This document shows, in pieces, positions 42,785 to 53,990 of a stretch of DNA of 64,000 nucleotides. Made by a program: the position numbers and the translations under genes. Below the pieces are notes generated by a model. That model had not been told where the DNA came from. It was given only the letters and a program-made list of their open reading frames with translations, and ran no database searches. Location of the stretch: assembly GCA_032433765.1 (NCBI GenBank), contig JAVIAB010000049.1, positions 19,868,406-19,932,405 of the forward strand, written 5' to 3'. Source of the DNA: Megaustenia siamemsis. Its lineage: Eukaryota > Mollusca > Gastropoda > Stylommatophora > Ariophantidae. Each line of letters begins with the position of its first letter. Position 1 is the first letter of the stretch.

Positions 42785-43361
42785 ATTGAAGAGTAGTATT
42801 AGAGTTTAATTGAAGAGTAGTATTAGAGTTTAGTTGAAGAGTAGTATTAGAGTTTAATTGAAGAGTAGTATTAGAGTTTAATTGAAGAGTAGTATTAGAG
42901 TTTAGTTGAAGAGTAGTATTAGAGTTTAGTTGAAGAGTGGTATTAGAGTTTAGTTGAAGAGTAGTATTAGAGTTTAATTGAAGAGTAGTATTAGAGTTTA
43001 GTTGAAGAGTAGTATTAGAGTTTAATTGAAGAGTAGTATTAGAGTTTAGTTGAAGAGTAGTATTAGAGTTTAAATGAATAGTAGTATTACAGTTTAATTG
43101 AAGAGTAGTATTAGAGTTTAGTTGAAGAGTAGTATTAGAGTTTAGTTGAAGAGTAGTATTAGAGTTTAATTGAAGAGTAGTATTAGAGTTTAGTTGAAGA
43201 GTAGTATTAGAGTTTAATTGAAGAGTAGTATTAGAGTTTAATTGAAGAGTAGTATTAGAGTTTAGTTGAAGAGTAGTATTAGAGTTTAAATGAATAGTAG
43301 TATTACAGTTTAGTTAAAGAGTAGTATTAGAGATTAGTTGAAGAGTAGTATTACAATACAG

Positions 43362-43672
43362 CTGGACATCTAAAAAGACCAACGAAGAAATTCTCAAAGA
43401 GGCCAACACAAAAAGGGAGCTCCTAAAACATCAAAAAGAAACAATCAACATTTTTCAGGCACATCATGAGAAGAGGAAAGTTGGAATACTTGGTTACAAC
43501 AGGCAAATAAAAGGAAAGAGAGATTTCGGACGACAAAGAGAGAAAATACTGGATAGCTTGGTGTCATGGCATGGAAAACAGCCAACAACAGAACTGATAC
43601 GATGCACTGTAGGTAGAAGATTGCGCAAGGACATGATAGCCTATGCCAACCGGTATAGCACATGATGAGGAG
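43362..43672 (+). pseudogene. LINE-B 3' end inside the 24-bp array
   Basis: CAGCTGGACATCTAAAAAGA, then ANTKRELL..HQKETINIFQ-type frames and the TATAGCACATGATGAGGAG end. 5'-truncated, two frameshifts. Confidence 0.87.
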
Positions 43673-43701
43673 TATTACAATCTAAATTCTAAATGAAGAG
43701 T

Positions 43702-44130
43702 AGCTATGGTTATTAGAAGGCCCCGGGTATCACTGCAAACGAATTGAAAACCATAATTGCTCAACCGCCCGTGCCAGTGGAATCATCCGAATTAACATCT
43801 CATCGAATATCCAAACAAAGAAAGGCAGTTCCAGTACCCATCGTAGCAAACACAGCACACGTCAAAAGACATAATTTTTTTCCGCACCGAATTGAACGCA
43901 TCTGAACTCTCCTGCGTCATACGCTAACATCATTCATCGTAAGCAATCTGAATTTAGAAACACCATCAGGATGAATCACACAGCTCACGGTGTGCACAGT
44001 GCACTACTCAGTAGTTCCGGCAACAAGCCGGACTTGGAATATGAGGAAACTGCAGCAAGGAACATTTTTCACACACTGACTCAATGGTTCACTGTCGCCT
44101 ATCCGCCATATTTACCGGAAGTCTGAAGAA
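43702..44130 (+). repeat. Dispersed repeat D inside the 24-bp array
   Basis: GAAGGCCCCGGGTATCACTG to TATCCGCCATATTTACCGGA with all internal blocks present; a T6 run replaces part of the CCAAGCGGCATAG segment. Confidence 0.82.
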
Positions 44131-44219
44131 TTGAAGAGTAGTATTACAGTTTAATTGAAGAGTAGTATTAATTAGAGTCAAATTGAAGAGTAGTATCAGA
44201 GTATAATTCAAGAGTAGTA

Positions 44220-44474
44220 AAAAAGTAGTAAAGTACCCCCGTCACACCAATTGGCGTCTAGGGAATATGGTGTTAGTGACCATAACTTTTACAGGCCTTC
44301 GGCACATGATTTTTGGGGTTCTATGGTCGGTATAACGCCCGCGCCGCTTTACTTTCCCAGAAAATCCGGGACCCATTTAAGGCTGGGTGAACCCGGAAGC
44401 CGTTGGTTGGGATCGAACCCTACCACTTGTCCTTTATAGTCCAGTTCACTAACCACTGAGCTATCACGGCTCCC
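44220..44474 (-). mobile_element. SINE-A, full length, 14-bp target duplication
   Basis: ATTCAAGAGTAGTA at 44206-44219 and 44475-44488. This ATTCAAG variant is rare among array units (usually ATTGAAG), so the repeat is a genuine duplication and not just array periodicity. Box A and box B intact on the minus strand. Confidence 0.9.
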
Positions 44475-44574
44475 ATTCAAGAGTAGTATCGGATTCTAAT
44501 TGGTTGGTTGCGTTCGCCCGATGACTAAAGTATTCTAGAATATCGTAGTAGACTAGAATATTCCTCTTCATCAT

Positions 44575-44880
44575 CCGCCCTTACAAGGACGTAGTGGACG
44601 TGTCTGTATTGTGGTTTGCAGTATAACTGTTATATTTGCGCCTTTCGGCCCAACACATCCGACTTCAGCACGACATTTTTGAGTACCGGGTTGTCTTCCC
44701 TCTTCGATCTCTACACACTTGGCCAGACTAGACAGGTTAGTCTGTTACTAGAGGCACCACGAAGAGGTGGAGCAAGGGCTGGATGGTTTTGGTTCACCGA
44801 TCCTGGCTCAAGCCATCAGCTGTGGGTCGCTGACAACTTCCAGCTCTGGTGCTTGGGGGCGCGCCTTCGCCTCCTAAGTT
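44575..44880 (+). repeat. Dispersed repeat G, longest copy
   Basis: CATCCGCCCTTACAAGGACG, TATATTTGCGCCTTTCGGCC, CATCCGACTTCAGCACGACA, GGTTAGTCTGTTACTAGAGG and GATCCTGGCTCAAGCCATCA to GGGCGCGCCTTCGCC. Related pieces at 2000-2095 and 3400-3580. GC-richer than surroundings. Class unknown. Confidence 0.6.
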
Positions 44881-45232
44881 TAATTGAAGAGTAGCATTAA
44901 TCTGATTGAAGAGTAGCATTAGTCTAATTGAAGATTGTTATTACCGTCTACTGGAAGATTTGTTTTACAGTCTAACTGATGAGTAGTTTTACAGACTAAT
45001 TGAAGAGCAGTATTACAGTTTAAATGAAGAGTAGTATTACAATCTAATTAAAGAGTAGTATTACAGTCTAACTGAAGAGTAGTATTACAATCTAAGTGAA
45101 GAGTAATATTACAATCTAATTGAAGAGTAATATTACAGTCTAACTGAAGATTAGCTTTACAATCTAATTGAAGAGTAATATTACAATCTAATTGAAGAGT
45201 AATATTACAATCTAATTGAAGAGTAGTTATTG

Positions 45233-46404
45233 AGTTATTTGTGGGTCAAAATCATTGCACTGCGAACATGTCCATAGGTGCTTAGATCCCCTCCTCAGCA
45301 AGTCCCGCAGTGTCCAGCGAATGACGACTCCAGTTCTGTGTTGGTTGACAAAGTCTTTGTACACGCCCACTAAGCTTCTCGTTTCTGACTGTGGCCATCT
45401 TAACTCCAATCTTTTTCATCCAAAGGAGTGACGTGGACTCATGTTTGTCGAAGTTCAGTACCCTTCCCACATCTTGGAGGGCAATGATGATGTCCGCCCA
45501 ATCCGTTGGGTTGACCGTTCTCAACAATAGCGCAGCTAGCCAACCTGTTCGCCCTTTTATTTCCCCGTACTCCCGCATGTCCAGGGACATAGACAAAGGT
45601 GACCTTACGTATTTTTGACTTCTGCAACGACTCTACCCATTGCATGTGTACAGAGCCCGCCTCCACTTTTCTTATCATGCTCATCGAATCACTCAGTATA
45701 CATGCGTGGGTATAGTCTTGTGAATCTAACCATTTGAATGACTTGGTCACTGCCATCATCTCAATCGTCATGCTACTCGTGGTCATGACGTATGCACCAC
45801 TGGCTTCTTTGACTATTCTGCCTGCCGAGCGTGCTGTAAATGCCCATGCACTTCTTTGGTGTCGTATTACAGATCTGTCTGTATAGATGACTGCATCTTT
45901 CTCATCGGTGTTATCCCAGATGAAACTGTTGACCTCAGCATTAACCATGACCGGGTTCTGTTCACTACTTTTCCTGTCGAGTGTGACAATACACGAGAAT
46001 GTCCGCTTGAATGACGTAGGCACCGGTATCCACTCCTCGCCAACGTTAATATTGGTAAGCCTACAGACCTGTTTGATGACATCTTCTGCTCGGCCCTACA
46101 ATAATTTGCCTCTTTTTAGCCTGGCATCTTTCCCTGTGTTGAACTCATGATGCAATCAATGGATGCTCTTTTTCTGCACTTATCTTCAGGTATGCTCGTG
46201 CCCTCCAGATCTTGATTCTGTCATCCATGGTTGGAAAGTCAAGAAGATACCTCATTGCTACACAGGGAGTGTCCCTCGTACACCCCAGGATAATGCGCAT
46301 GTGTTCATTCTGTATTTTCTCCAGCCTGTCAATTTCCGTTGTACTGACAGTAAGAATTGCCAGGGCATACTCGATTAGTGCGAGGTCTAGTCACTGGAAC
46401 ACGA
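45233..46404 (-). pseudogene. LINE-I: RNase H domain and C-terminus
   Basis: Minus strand from 46023: MPTSFKRTFSCIVTLDRK, then an RNase H domain with AVIYTDRSVIRHQRSAWAF (first catalytic Asp; the usual YTDGS is YTDRS), SSMTIEMMAVTKSFKWLDSQ (Glu), ACILSDSMSMIRKVEAG (Asp) and FVYVPGHAGVRGNKRANRLA (His and final acidic region altered). After a frameshift near 45440, TVNPTDWADIIIALQDVG and KMATVRNEKLSGRVQRL follow, then HLWTCSQCNDFDPQITQ and stop. Open for 194 codons, so fairly young. I/Tad-type LINE by domain order. Confidence 0.88.
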
Positions 46405-46474
46405 TGAAGAGTAGTTTTACAGTCTAATTGAAGAGAAGTATTATAGTCTAATTGAAGAGTAGTATTACAGTCTA

Positions 46475-46795
46475 CGTTGGGCATGTGATGAGAAGAGATA
46501 ATAACCAAATAGCAAAGCAGGTCCTCTGGGAAACAACAGGTAAGAGAAAAAGAGGAAGACTCAGAGAGACACTGAGAAGAACATTGCTGAGAGAGGTCAG
46601 AGCAGCAGGATTCGGCTCCCTCAATGAGATAGAGCTGCTTGCACAGAACAGAGACAAATGGCGAGATTTGATAAAATATCTTTAAAAGAATTAAAAACTG
46701 CTAAAACAAAAATTCAGATAAGAGAAGAAGTATCTTAGTCTACGCCCTATGGGCCGGCTACGTTTCGAAAGGTCAATAGATAGATATATTATAGT
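46475..46795 (+). pseudogene. LINE-G 3' end
   Basis: Reads YVGHVMRRDNNQIAKQVLWE, TTGKRKRGRLRETLRRTLLR, EVRAAGFGSLNEIELLAQNR and DKWRDLIKYL to stop: an uninterrupted tail of 77 codons. Then CTACGCCCTATGGGCCGGCT and GGTCAATAGATAGATATAT. Same family as 19490-19765. Confidence 0.9.
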
Positions 46796-46799
46796 CTAA

Positions 46800-46908
46800 T
46801 TCTTCTTCTTCTTTCTTTTCTTTTCTCTTTTCACTGATACCGAAAAGGTGTCGTGGTTATATCATTTGTCGTTCTTGAGCTGCTCGAACTGTCTGAATTA
46901 GTGATTTT
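46800..46908 (-). pseudogene. LINE-C extreme 3' end
   Basis: TTCTTCTTCTTTC tail, then ACTGATACCGAAAAGGTGTC, GTGGTTATATCATTTGTCGT and TGAGCTGCTCGAACTGTCTG, the complement of 8215-8338. A very short insertion in the 24-bp array. Confidence 0.85.
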
Positions 46909-47180
46909 TACAGTGTAATTAAAGAGTAGTATTACAGTCTAATTTAAGAGTAGCATTACAGTCCAATTGAATAGTAGTATTACTAACATCTAATTGAAGA
47001 TTATTATTACATCCATTGAAGAGTAGTATTACTGTCAAATTGAATAGTAGTATTATATCTAACTGAAGTGTAGTATTACATCTACTTGAAGTTTAGTATT
47101 ACAGTCTAATTAAAGAGTAGCATTACAGTTTAATTGAAGAGTAGCCTTACAGTTTAATTGAAGAGTAGTAAAGCATCTAA

Positions 47181-47394
47181 TTGATCGACTGCAGCTGAAA
47201 AGTTCATGTAGATTTACAGTAAGACGAAAAGCGGCAGAAAACATCACAAGCAGCCTGGGTCACAGAAGCAAATAAGACGGAAGAAAACGGTAAGAGATGT
47301 GCAAATAAAGGGAAACCTTTCATTAATGAATTACCTAAACCGAAAAATAACACACTTTGTGACGCCATTAGTAGTAGCCTCCGTCAGTCATAGT
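47181..47394. other. Unassigned stretch
   Basis: No family recognised. The block TCCGTCAGTCATAGTTGACT at 47380-47400 looks like a LINE-H 3' end. Confidence 0.4.
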
Positions 47395-47905
47395 TGACTA
47401 TGGATTTTTCAGCGCCCCTAGAAATGTTATTTTTTCTTTTCTTTCGTCGTGTAATCTCTTTCTCCATTAATCTGTCTGCTTCTTCTTTGAGATGAACTTT
47501 AGAGTGTGTTTCCAGAGATTGCGGTCTGCAGCTATGTCTTCCCATGCTGCAGGGTTTTTGTTCAGAGTCTTCATGTCACGTTTACACACATCTACAAATC
47601 GGAGTTTTGGGCGCTCCCTAGTTCTTTTACCATATGCCAGTTGTCCGTAGAGTATATCTTTCGGTATGCTGCCATCTTTCATACGGTGTACATGGCCAAG
47701 CCAGCGCAACCTACGTTGTTTGAGTAGCGTGTAGATGTTCGGGAGACCTGTGCAAGTCATGACCTCCACATTTGTCACTTTATCCTTCTAGGTGATACCA
47801 AGAATACGGCGTAGACATCGCATATGGAATGCATTTAGCCTTCTCTCCTGCTTTACATAGGTTGTCCAAATTGGTTTACGCCATTACGATCTCGAAATAT
47901 AATAA
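47395..47905 (-). pseudogene. LINE-H C-terminal tail
   Basis: Minus strand: TNVEVMTCTGLPNIYTLLKQ, RRLRWLGHVHRMKDGSIPKD, ILYGQLAYGKRTRERPKLRF, VDVCKRDMKTLNKNPAAWED and IAADRNLWKHTLKFISKKKQ: 103 codons open. RWLGHVHRM is the LINE tail consensus. Upstream (47780-47905), ERRLNAFHMRCLRRILGIT-type residues continue it after a stop. Single copy here; a CR1/RTE-type family by this tail. Confidence 0.88.
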
Positions 47906-47989
47906 TGGAGGGTAAAGTTCCTGGATAGTGAGAAGGGTACCAATTGAAAGATGATGTGATCGATGACTCTATATACTAAACTTAAAGGG

Positions 47990-48785
47990 AGAGACAGTAG
48001 ATTGAGACAATGAGGAACACATGGACTGAATCAATAAGATAAGGACAATACAGACAACGGAGGCAGACAATGTGGAACACATTGACAGAATCAATAAAAC
48101 AAGGACAATACAGACAACAGAGGTAGACACTGTGGAACACATTGACAGAAGCAATAAGATAAGGACAATACAGACAATAGAGGTAGACAATGTGGAACAC
48201 ATTGACTGAATCAATAAGATAAGGACAATACAGACAGCAGAGGTAGACAATGAGGAACACATTGACAGAATCAATAAGATAATGACATTACAGACAATAG
48301 AGGTAGACAATGTGGAACACATTGACTGAATCAATAAGATAAGGACAATACAGACAGCAGAGGTAGACAATGAGGAATACATTGACAGAATCAATAAGAT
48401 AATGACATTACAGACAACAGAGGTAGACAATGAGGAACACATTGACAGAATCAATAAGATAAGGACAATACAGACAACAGAGGTAGACAATGTGGAACAC
48501 ATTGACAGAAGCAATAAGATAAGGACAATACAGACAACAGAGGTAGACAATGTGGAACACATTGACAGAAGCAATAAGATAAGGACAATACAGACAATAG
48601 AGGTAGACAATGTGGAACACATTGACAGAATCAATAAGACAAGGACATTACAGACAACAGAGGTAGACAATGAGGAACACATTGACAGAATCAATAAGAT
48701 AAGGACAATACCGACAACAGAGGTAGACAATGAGGAACACATTGACAGAATCAATAAGATAAGGACATTACAGAAAACACTCACA
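47990..48785. repeat. 60-bp minisatellite, 13 units
   Basis: Unit AGGTAGACAATGTGGAACAC, ATTGACAGAATCAATAAGAT, AAGGACAATACAGACAACAG. Near-perfect register. The 60-bp period makes open frames on both strands (48402-48836 plus; 47969-48796 minus, 275 codons, leucine-rich). I treat these as by-products. Confidence 0.96.
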
Positions 48786-48849
48786 GAGGCAGACAACGAG
48801 AGATATTTAGACAGACAGCTACAAGAAACGTTCTAGAATTGGGAAGACT

Positions 48850-49080
48850 TTCTGGTGATTATGGTGATGATGATGATGATGATGATGGTAGTGGTGGTGG
48901 TGGTGGTAGTGGTAACTATTAAAAACAGACTCAAAAGTTAAAACCTACAGTAGGCAGGCTGTTTTATAATTGGGTGGTGGTAGAACATTGAAACAATTTA
49001 GTGAAGTCTGCTAATGATTTCAACTATATTGTGTCACTGTTGTTGTTTTGTTGTTGTTGTTGTTGTTGATGTAATGTCAG
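48850..49080. repeat. Microsatellites (GAT)n, (GGT)n, (TTG)n around unique sequence
   Basis: (GAT)n at 48866-48887, (GGT)n to 48905, (TTG)n at 49040-49070. Between them unassigned sequence. Confidence 0.85.
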
Positions 49081-49104
49081 GATTCATGGTCCTGGTAGCC
49101 ACAA

Positions 49105-49990
49105 TGACGTGAAAAGTGACAGTGACTCTATTCTTTTCTCCCCTTACCCTGGTCTGGTCCCTGTTGGCCACACTGACGTGACAGGTAACAGTGAATCTAT
49201 TCTTTTCTCCCCTTACCATGGTCTGGTCCCTGGTAGCCACACTGACGTGACAAGTGACAGTGAATCTATTCTTTTCTCCCCTTACCATGGTCTGGTCTCT
49301 GGTAGCCACACTGACGTGACAAGTGACAGTGAATCTATTCTTTTCTCCCCTTACCATGGTCTGGTCTCTGGTAGCCACACTGACGTGACAAGTGACAGTG
49401 ACTCTATTCTTTTCTCTCCTTACCATGGTCTGATCCCTGGTAGACACACTGACGTGACAGTGACACTATTCTCTATTTTCTCCCCTGGCCGTGGTCAGGG
49501 CCCTGGTAGCCACACTGACGTGACAAGTGACAGTGACTCTATTCTTTTCTCTCCCTGCCATGGTCTGGTCTCTGGTAGCCACACTGACGTAACAAGTTAC
49601 AGTGAATCTATTCTTTTCTCCCCTTACCATGGTCTGGTCCCTGGTAGCCACACTGACGTGACAAGTGACAGTGAATCTATTCTTTTCTCCCCTTACCATG
49701 GTCTGGTCCCTGGTAGCCACACTGACGTGACAAGTGACAGTGAATCTATTCTTTTCTCCCCTTACCATGGTCTGGTCCCTGGTAGTGGCCACACTGACGT
49801 GACAGGTGATTGGGACTCTATTCTCTTTTCCCCTTACCATGGTCTGGTCCCTGGTAGTAGCCACACTGACGTGACAGGTAACAGGGACTTTACTCTCTTT
49901 TCCCGTTACCATGGTCTGATCCCTGTTAGCCACACTGACGTGACAGGTAACAGTGAATCTATTCTTTTCTCCCCTGGCTGTAGTCAGGTC
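49105..49990 (+). repeat. 69-bp minisatellite with a continuous 314-codon frame
   Basis: Unit of 69 bp = 23 residues (VTSDSESILFSPYHGLVPGS, HTD), 12-13 copies in the plus frame 49109-50053. Length changes between units are multiples of three (GSGHTD, GSSHTD, a 15-bp loss), except none that breaks the frame. The frame continues 60 bases past the array to a stop. Each unit also holds TGACGTGACA, a CRE/ATF-like site, and CCATGG. The minus strand is also open in two stretches, so coding is not shown; no promoter, splice site or homologue was seen. Confidence 0.9.
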
Positions 49991-50049
49991 CTTGGTAACA
50001 ACACAGACGACTCTTCACAAAGGCCGAAATCAACTAAAATGGGTCCTAT

Positions 50050-50130
50050 GTAAATATTTACTGTGACCAAGTCTACACGTTCGTAAGAGGCGACTAAAGA
50101 GGTTGGGACAAGGAACTGGCTATCCTGTAC
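50050..50130 (+). repeat. Dispersed repeat F fragment
   Basis: TGACCAAGTCTACACGTTCG and TAAGAGGCGACTAAAGAGGT match 22065-22110. Ends at an A12 run near 50135. Confidence 0.5.
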
Positions 50131-50159
50131 TGTAAAAAAAAAAAAATTAAGCTGAACAA

Positions 50160-50430
50160 ACTTCACAAACGGATAAAGAGACACAGCGAAGACGATAGCG
50201 CTACATAGGACACCCACTGCAGAAGCCAACCGAGAGTAATACACAACAGGTCCTTTTTTGGAATCCCCAAGGAAAAAGACAAAGAGGAAGACCAAAATAT
50301 TCTTGTAGAAGACAGATGGAACCAGAGATGAAGATGATGGAGAAGACATGGAATGATCTTAAAAGAATGGTAAGAAACAGAACGGCTTGGAAAATGTTTG
50401 TCGAAGACCAATGCTCCATGGGGAACTGAA
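50160..50430 (+). pseudogene. LINE-F 3' end
   Basis: TCACAAACGGATAAAGAGAC starts the region equal to VDKEIQRRRW; frames then give GPFLESPRKKTKRKTKIF and end ..CSMGN stop. Sense-strand counterpart of 10020-10308 and 53173-53460. Confidence 0.87.
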
Positions 50431-50560
50431 AGTTTGGCAGTGCCCATGGGAAATAATTATTTAGTTTACCAGTGCCAACGGAAAGTAATTATTTAGGTTA
50501 CAGTTGCCTAGTGGAAATAAATAGGTTACCAGTGCCAAGAGGAAGTAATTTGTCAAGCTT
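50431..50560. repeat. Short tandem block, about 33-40 bp, 4 units
   Basis: GCCCATGGGAAATAATTATT, TAGTTTACCAGTGCCAACGG, AAAGTAATTATTTAGGTTAC and similar lines; units lose length to the right. Followed by T20 near 50567. 50580-50870 unassigned apart from (CT)n at 50840-50872. Confidence 0.7.
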
Positions 50561-50835
50561 TTATCCTTTTTTTTTTTTTTTACATTTACTAATGCTACCT
50601 ACTTTTATTTCGTTAGAAATGTTGCCACCAAGTTTAATAAAATTAGAACCCCTGATTTGTAATATGAATATTTGTGATGTGAGACATGACAAAGTGCATG
50701 GGGGTCGACCCATTTCATGGTCATTAATTGTAGATAGTCATACAGGACAAGGAATATGGTTATTTGGGAATAGCATTAGATATGGCCATTTCTTTTAATC
50801 ACCGCGTTTGTGAAGTCATTCTCTTTCTCTTTCTT

Positions 50836-50872
<37 letters not shown>

Positions 50873-50877
<5 letters not shown>

Positions 50878-51240
50878 GCGATCAAGACTCAATCAGAGTA
50901 GGATTCCAGACTCTCTCATGAAGTCCGCTGTCTGTTTAAGCGATTCGATTGCCCCATATAGTTTCTCTTCCAGGGAGGTGGGCGTGGACCACATTGCTCT
51001 TCTCAGGTCTGTGTACTGGGGGCAATCCTGTAGAACATGTTTTGTAGTCATATTGTTCAGTGTACAGTGGCATAGGCTGGTTGTACCTATTTTGAATTTG
51101 GTGAACATGTGATTTCTCATTCTATTGTGGCCAGTGCGTGGACGAAATATGATGACTTGATCCCTCCTTGATAGTTGGTGGTGTCCGTCCCTCTCGTATA
51201 CTTTGGGTGTTCTCGGGAGTCATTCAAAAGAGTAAAGGTG
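50873..51240 (-). pseudogene. LINE-J C-terminus
   Basis: Minus strand: GHNRMRNHMFTKFKIGTTSL, CHCTLNNMTTKHVLQDCPQY, TDLRRAMWSTPTSLEEKLYG, AIESLKQTADFMRES to stop. CHC..H..C spacing is a LINE C-terminal zinc knuckle. Nearly identical in layout to 5900-6180. Upstream part reaches ERDGHHQLSRRDQVIIFRPR. Confidence 0.88.
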
Positions 51241-51307
51241 TCAGCTTGATCAAGAACATGGCCAGGACGAACCTCCAATAATCGTTTCTATTCTCGCTCA
51301 TGCAGGT

Positions 51308-52655
51308 TGTGGTGGTATTGTCCACAACAACAAAATGTCCACAACAACAAATTGTCCACAACAAACAAAAATGTCCACAACAACAAATTGTCCACAACAA
51401 AACAAAAATGTCCACAACAAACAAAAATGTCCACAACAACAAAATGTCCACAACAGTAAAATGTCCACAACAACAAAATGTCCACAATAACAAAATGTCC
51501 ACAACAACAAAAATGTTCACAACAACAGTAAAATGTCCACAACAACAAAAATGTTCACAACAACAGTAAAATGTCCACAACAACAAAATGTCCACAACAA
51601 CAAAATATCCACAACAACAAAAATGTCCACAACAACAAAAAAACGAAATGTCCACAACAACAAAATGTCTACAACAACAAAATATCCACAACAACAAAAT
51701 GTCAACAACAGTAAAATGCCCACAACAACAAAATGTCCACAATAACAAAATGTCAACAACAACAAAAATGTTCACAACAACAAAAATGTCCACAACAACA
51801 AAAAAAACGAAATGTCCACAACAACAAAATGTCTACAACAACAAAATATCCACAACAACAAAATGTCAACAACAGTAAAATGCCCACAACAACAAAATGT
51901 CCACAATAACAAATGTCAACAACAGTAAAATGTCCACAGCAACAAAATGTCCACAATAACAAAATGTCAACAGTACAATGTCCACAACAACAAAATGTCC
52001 ACAATAACAAAATGTCAACAACAGTAAAATGTCCACAACAACAAAATGTCCACAATAACAAAATGTCAACAACAGTAAAATGTCCACAACAACAAAATGT
52101 CCACAATAACAAAATGTCAACAACAGTAAAATGTCCACAGCAACAAAATGTCCACAACAACAAAATGTCCACAATAACAAAATGTCAACAACAGTAAAAT
52201 GTCCACAACAACAAAATGTCCACAATAACAAAATGTCAACAACAGTAAAATGTCCACAACAACAAAATGTCCACAATAACAAAATGTCAACAACAGTAAA
52301 ATGTCCACAACAACAAAATGTCCACAATAACAAAATGTCAACAGTACAATGTCCACAACAACAAAATGTCCACAATAACAAAATGTCAACAACAGTAAAA
52401 TGTCCACAACAACAAAATGTCCACAATAACAAAATGTCAACAACAGTAAAATGCCCACAACAACAAAATGTCCACAATAACAAAATGTCAACAACAGTAA
52501 AATGTCCACAGCAACAAAATGTCCACAATAACAAAATGTCAACAGTACAATGTCCACAACAACAAAATGTCCACAATAACAAAATGTCAACAACAGTAAA
52601 ATGTCCACAACAACAAAATGTCAACAACAGTAAAATGTATACAACAACACAACAA
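51308..52655. repeat. 17-bp minisatellite with 51-bp higher-order unit
   Basis: Monomer ATGTCCACAACAACAAA; from about 51900 three monomers form a 51-bp unit (ATGTCCACAACAACAAA, ATGTCCACAATAACAAA, ATGTCAACAACAGTAAA). Open frames on both strands follow from 51 being divisible by three (MSTTVKCPQQQNVHNN plus; FCCCGHFVVVDILLLW minus). CAA-rich strand is nearly G-poor. Confidence 0.96.
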
Positions 52656-52659
52656 CAAA

Positions 52660-53170
52660 AATGTGCGCCCCTCTGTAAGGCTCCAATGCCTTTATAGATA
52701 CAATGTTCGGATACTCTTCTGCAGATTCTGCGACCGTGGCTGTGTTCTACTTGGCCCGTTTCGCTGCCTCGTGTTGAATGTGGCCGCCCGCTGTACTAAT
52801 TGTCGACCCCTGACAAATCTTGCTTGTCTGGACTCGTTATTTACTTATTTACTACTGCCTCCTACTTGACTGAGACGGCAGCTCATGAATGGCCAGGAAA
52901 ACTGACTCAGCTTCCCTTCATGATCTTTTTGTGTGGTGTACTTCGCGTTGATTTTCTGATATGACAGCCCCGCAGAAATCTGAGAACAAAGTCTTCTCCG
53001 CGACCCTGACGTTCGCACTTCACCACACCATCAACAACCACACACTGACGATAATTTACTGGTCACAATGTCCACTCATAATATGAACTTGAGTTTATTA
53101 AAAGTTAACTTGTCAAGTAACACAATGGTAAAAGGATAGCCAACCGGCGACTTACACTGCGCTCGGCTGC
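52660..53170. other. Unique sequence, no recognisable feature
   Basis: GC-richer than neighbours. One plus frame (52618-52869) is Cys-rich over FCRFCDRGC and NVAARCTNCRP, but begins inside the satellite, and I see no family or splice signals. No LTR or TIR found. Confidence 0.5.
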
Positions 53171-53172
53171 TT

Positions 53173-53990
53173 TTCTACCTTTTTTTTGCTCCCTGTGGAG
53201 CATAGGTCTTCAACAAACACATTCCAAGTCATTCTGTTTTTTGCCATTATTTTAAGATCATTCCATGTCTTCCCCATCATCTTCATCTCTGCTTCTATCT
53301 GTCTTCTCCAAGAATTCCTTGGTCTTCCTCTTTGTCTTTTCCCCTGGGGATTCCTAAAAAGGGCGTGTTGTGTAAATACTCTCAGTTGGCTTCCGTAGTG
53401 TGTGTCATATCCAGCGCCATCGTCTTCGCTGTATCTCTTTATCCACTGGTGTTTGACTGGTACATTTCCATATTTCTATGTTAGTGATTTTGTCCTGCCA
53501 TTTCCATCCTTTTATTCTGCGTAAGCATCCATTAATGAAAGTCTGTATCTTCTTGATTGTCAGTTTTGTTGTTCTCCATGTTTCACAGCCATATAATAGG
53601 GCCGCCTTAACATTTGAGTTGAAAATTTTTATTTTTGTATTTAACCTAATTTCTTTGGATTTCCATATGTTTCCCAGTGTAATGAAAGCTCCTCTTGCTT
53701 TTGGTATCCTTATTTTGGTATCTTATTCTGTTCCTCCCTCTTTATCTATATTACTGCCCAGATATATGTAAGATTGGACATCTAATAGAGGTATTTCTCC
53801 TAGTTTTATTTGGTTATTGCCAACTGTATTAATTCTCATAATGTTGGTCTTATCTCTATTAATCTTCAGTCCTAGCTGTTGTGATCTCTCATCAAGTATG
53901 CTCATTTTATCCTGCATCTGTTGATGGCTGTGTGATAGGTGAGCTATGTCATCTTCTACTCAAATTCTAAATCGTCAAGTTGATATAGTT
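53173..53990 (-). pseudogene. LINE-F: RT end, thumb and tail
   Basis: Minus strand from 53960: ADDIAHLSHSHQQ (catalytic ADD box), MSILDERSQQLGLKINRDKT, NIMRINTVGNNQIKLGEIPL, LDVQSYIYLGSNIDKEGGTE, then after a stop TKIRIPKARGAFITLGNIWK, NSNVKAALLYGCETWRTTKL, FINGCLRRIKGWQDKITN and the VDKEIQRRRWRWI tail. Good example of the ordered RT-to-tail layout. About four disabling changes. Largest LINE-F copy here. Confidence 0.9.

Larger units (their letters stand above)
42785..47180. repeat. 24-bp minisatellite array broken into at least five blocks
   Basis: Unit GAGTAGTATTAGAGTTTAGT plus TGAA (left part) or GAGTAGTATTACAGTCTAAT plus TGAA (right part). Blocks: 42785-43358, 44130-44219, 44880-45232, 46405-46475, 46910-47180. 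Between them lie LINE-B, repeat D, SINE-A, repeat G, LINE-I, LINE-G and LINE-C pieces. Unit divergence rises to the right. Confidence 0.93.

Noticed and set aside
47969..48836. 275-codon leucine-rich ORF (minus) and 144-codon ORF (plus)
   Set aside because: Effect of the 60-bp repeat; no signal peptide or homology, and both strands are open.
51224..52697. Long ORFs rich in Cys/Val/Leu or Gln/Asn
   Set aside because: Derived from the 17/51-bp satellite; no unique coding sequence at either end.
52618..52869. Cys-rich 83-codon ORF as a zinc-finger gene
   Set aside because: It starts inside the satellite, its Cys spacing fits no finger family, and there are no splice signals.
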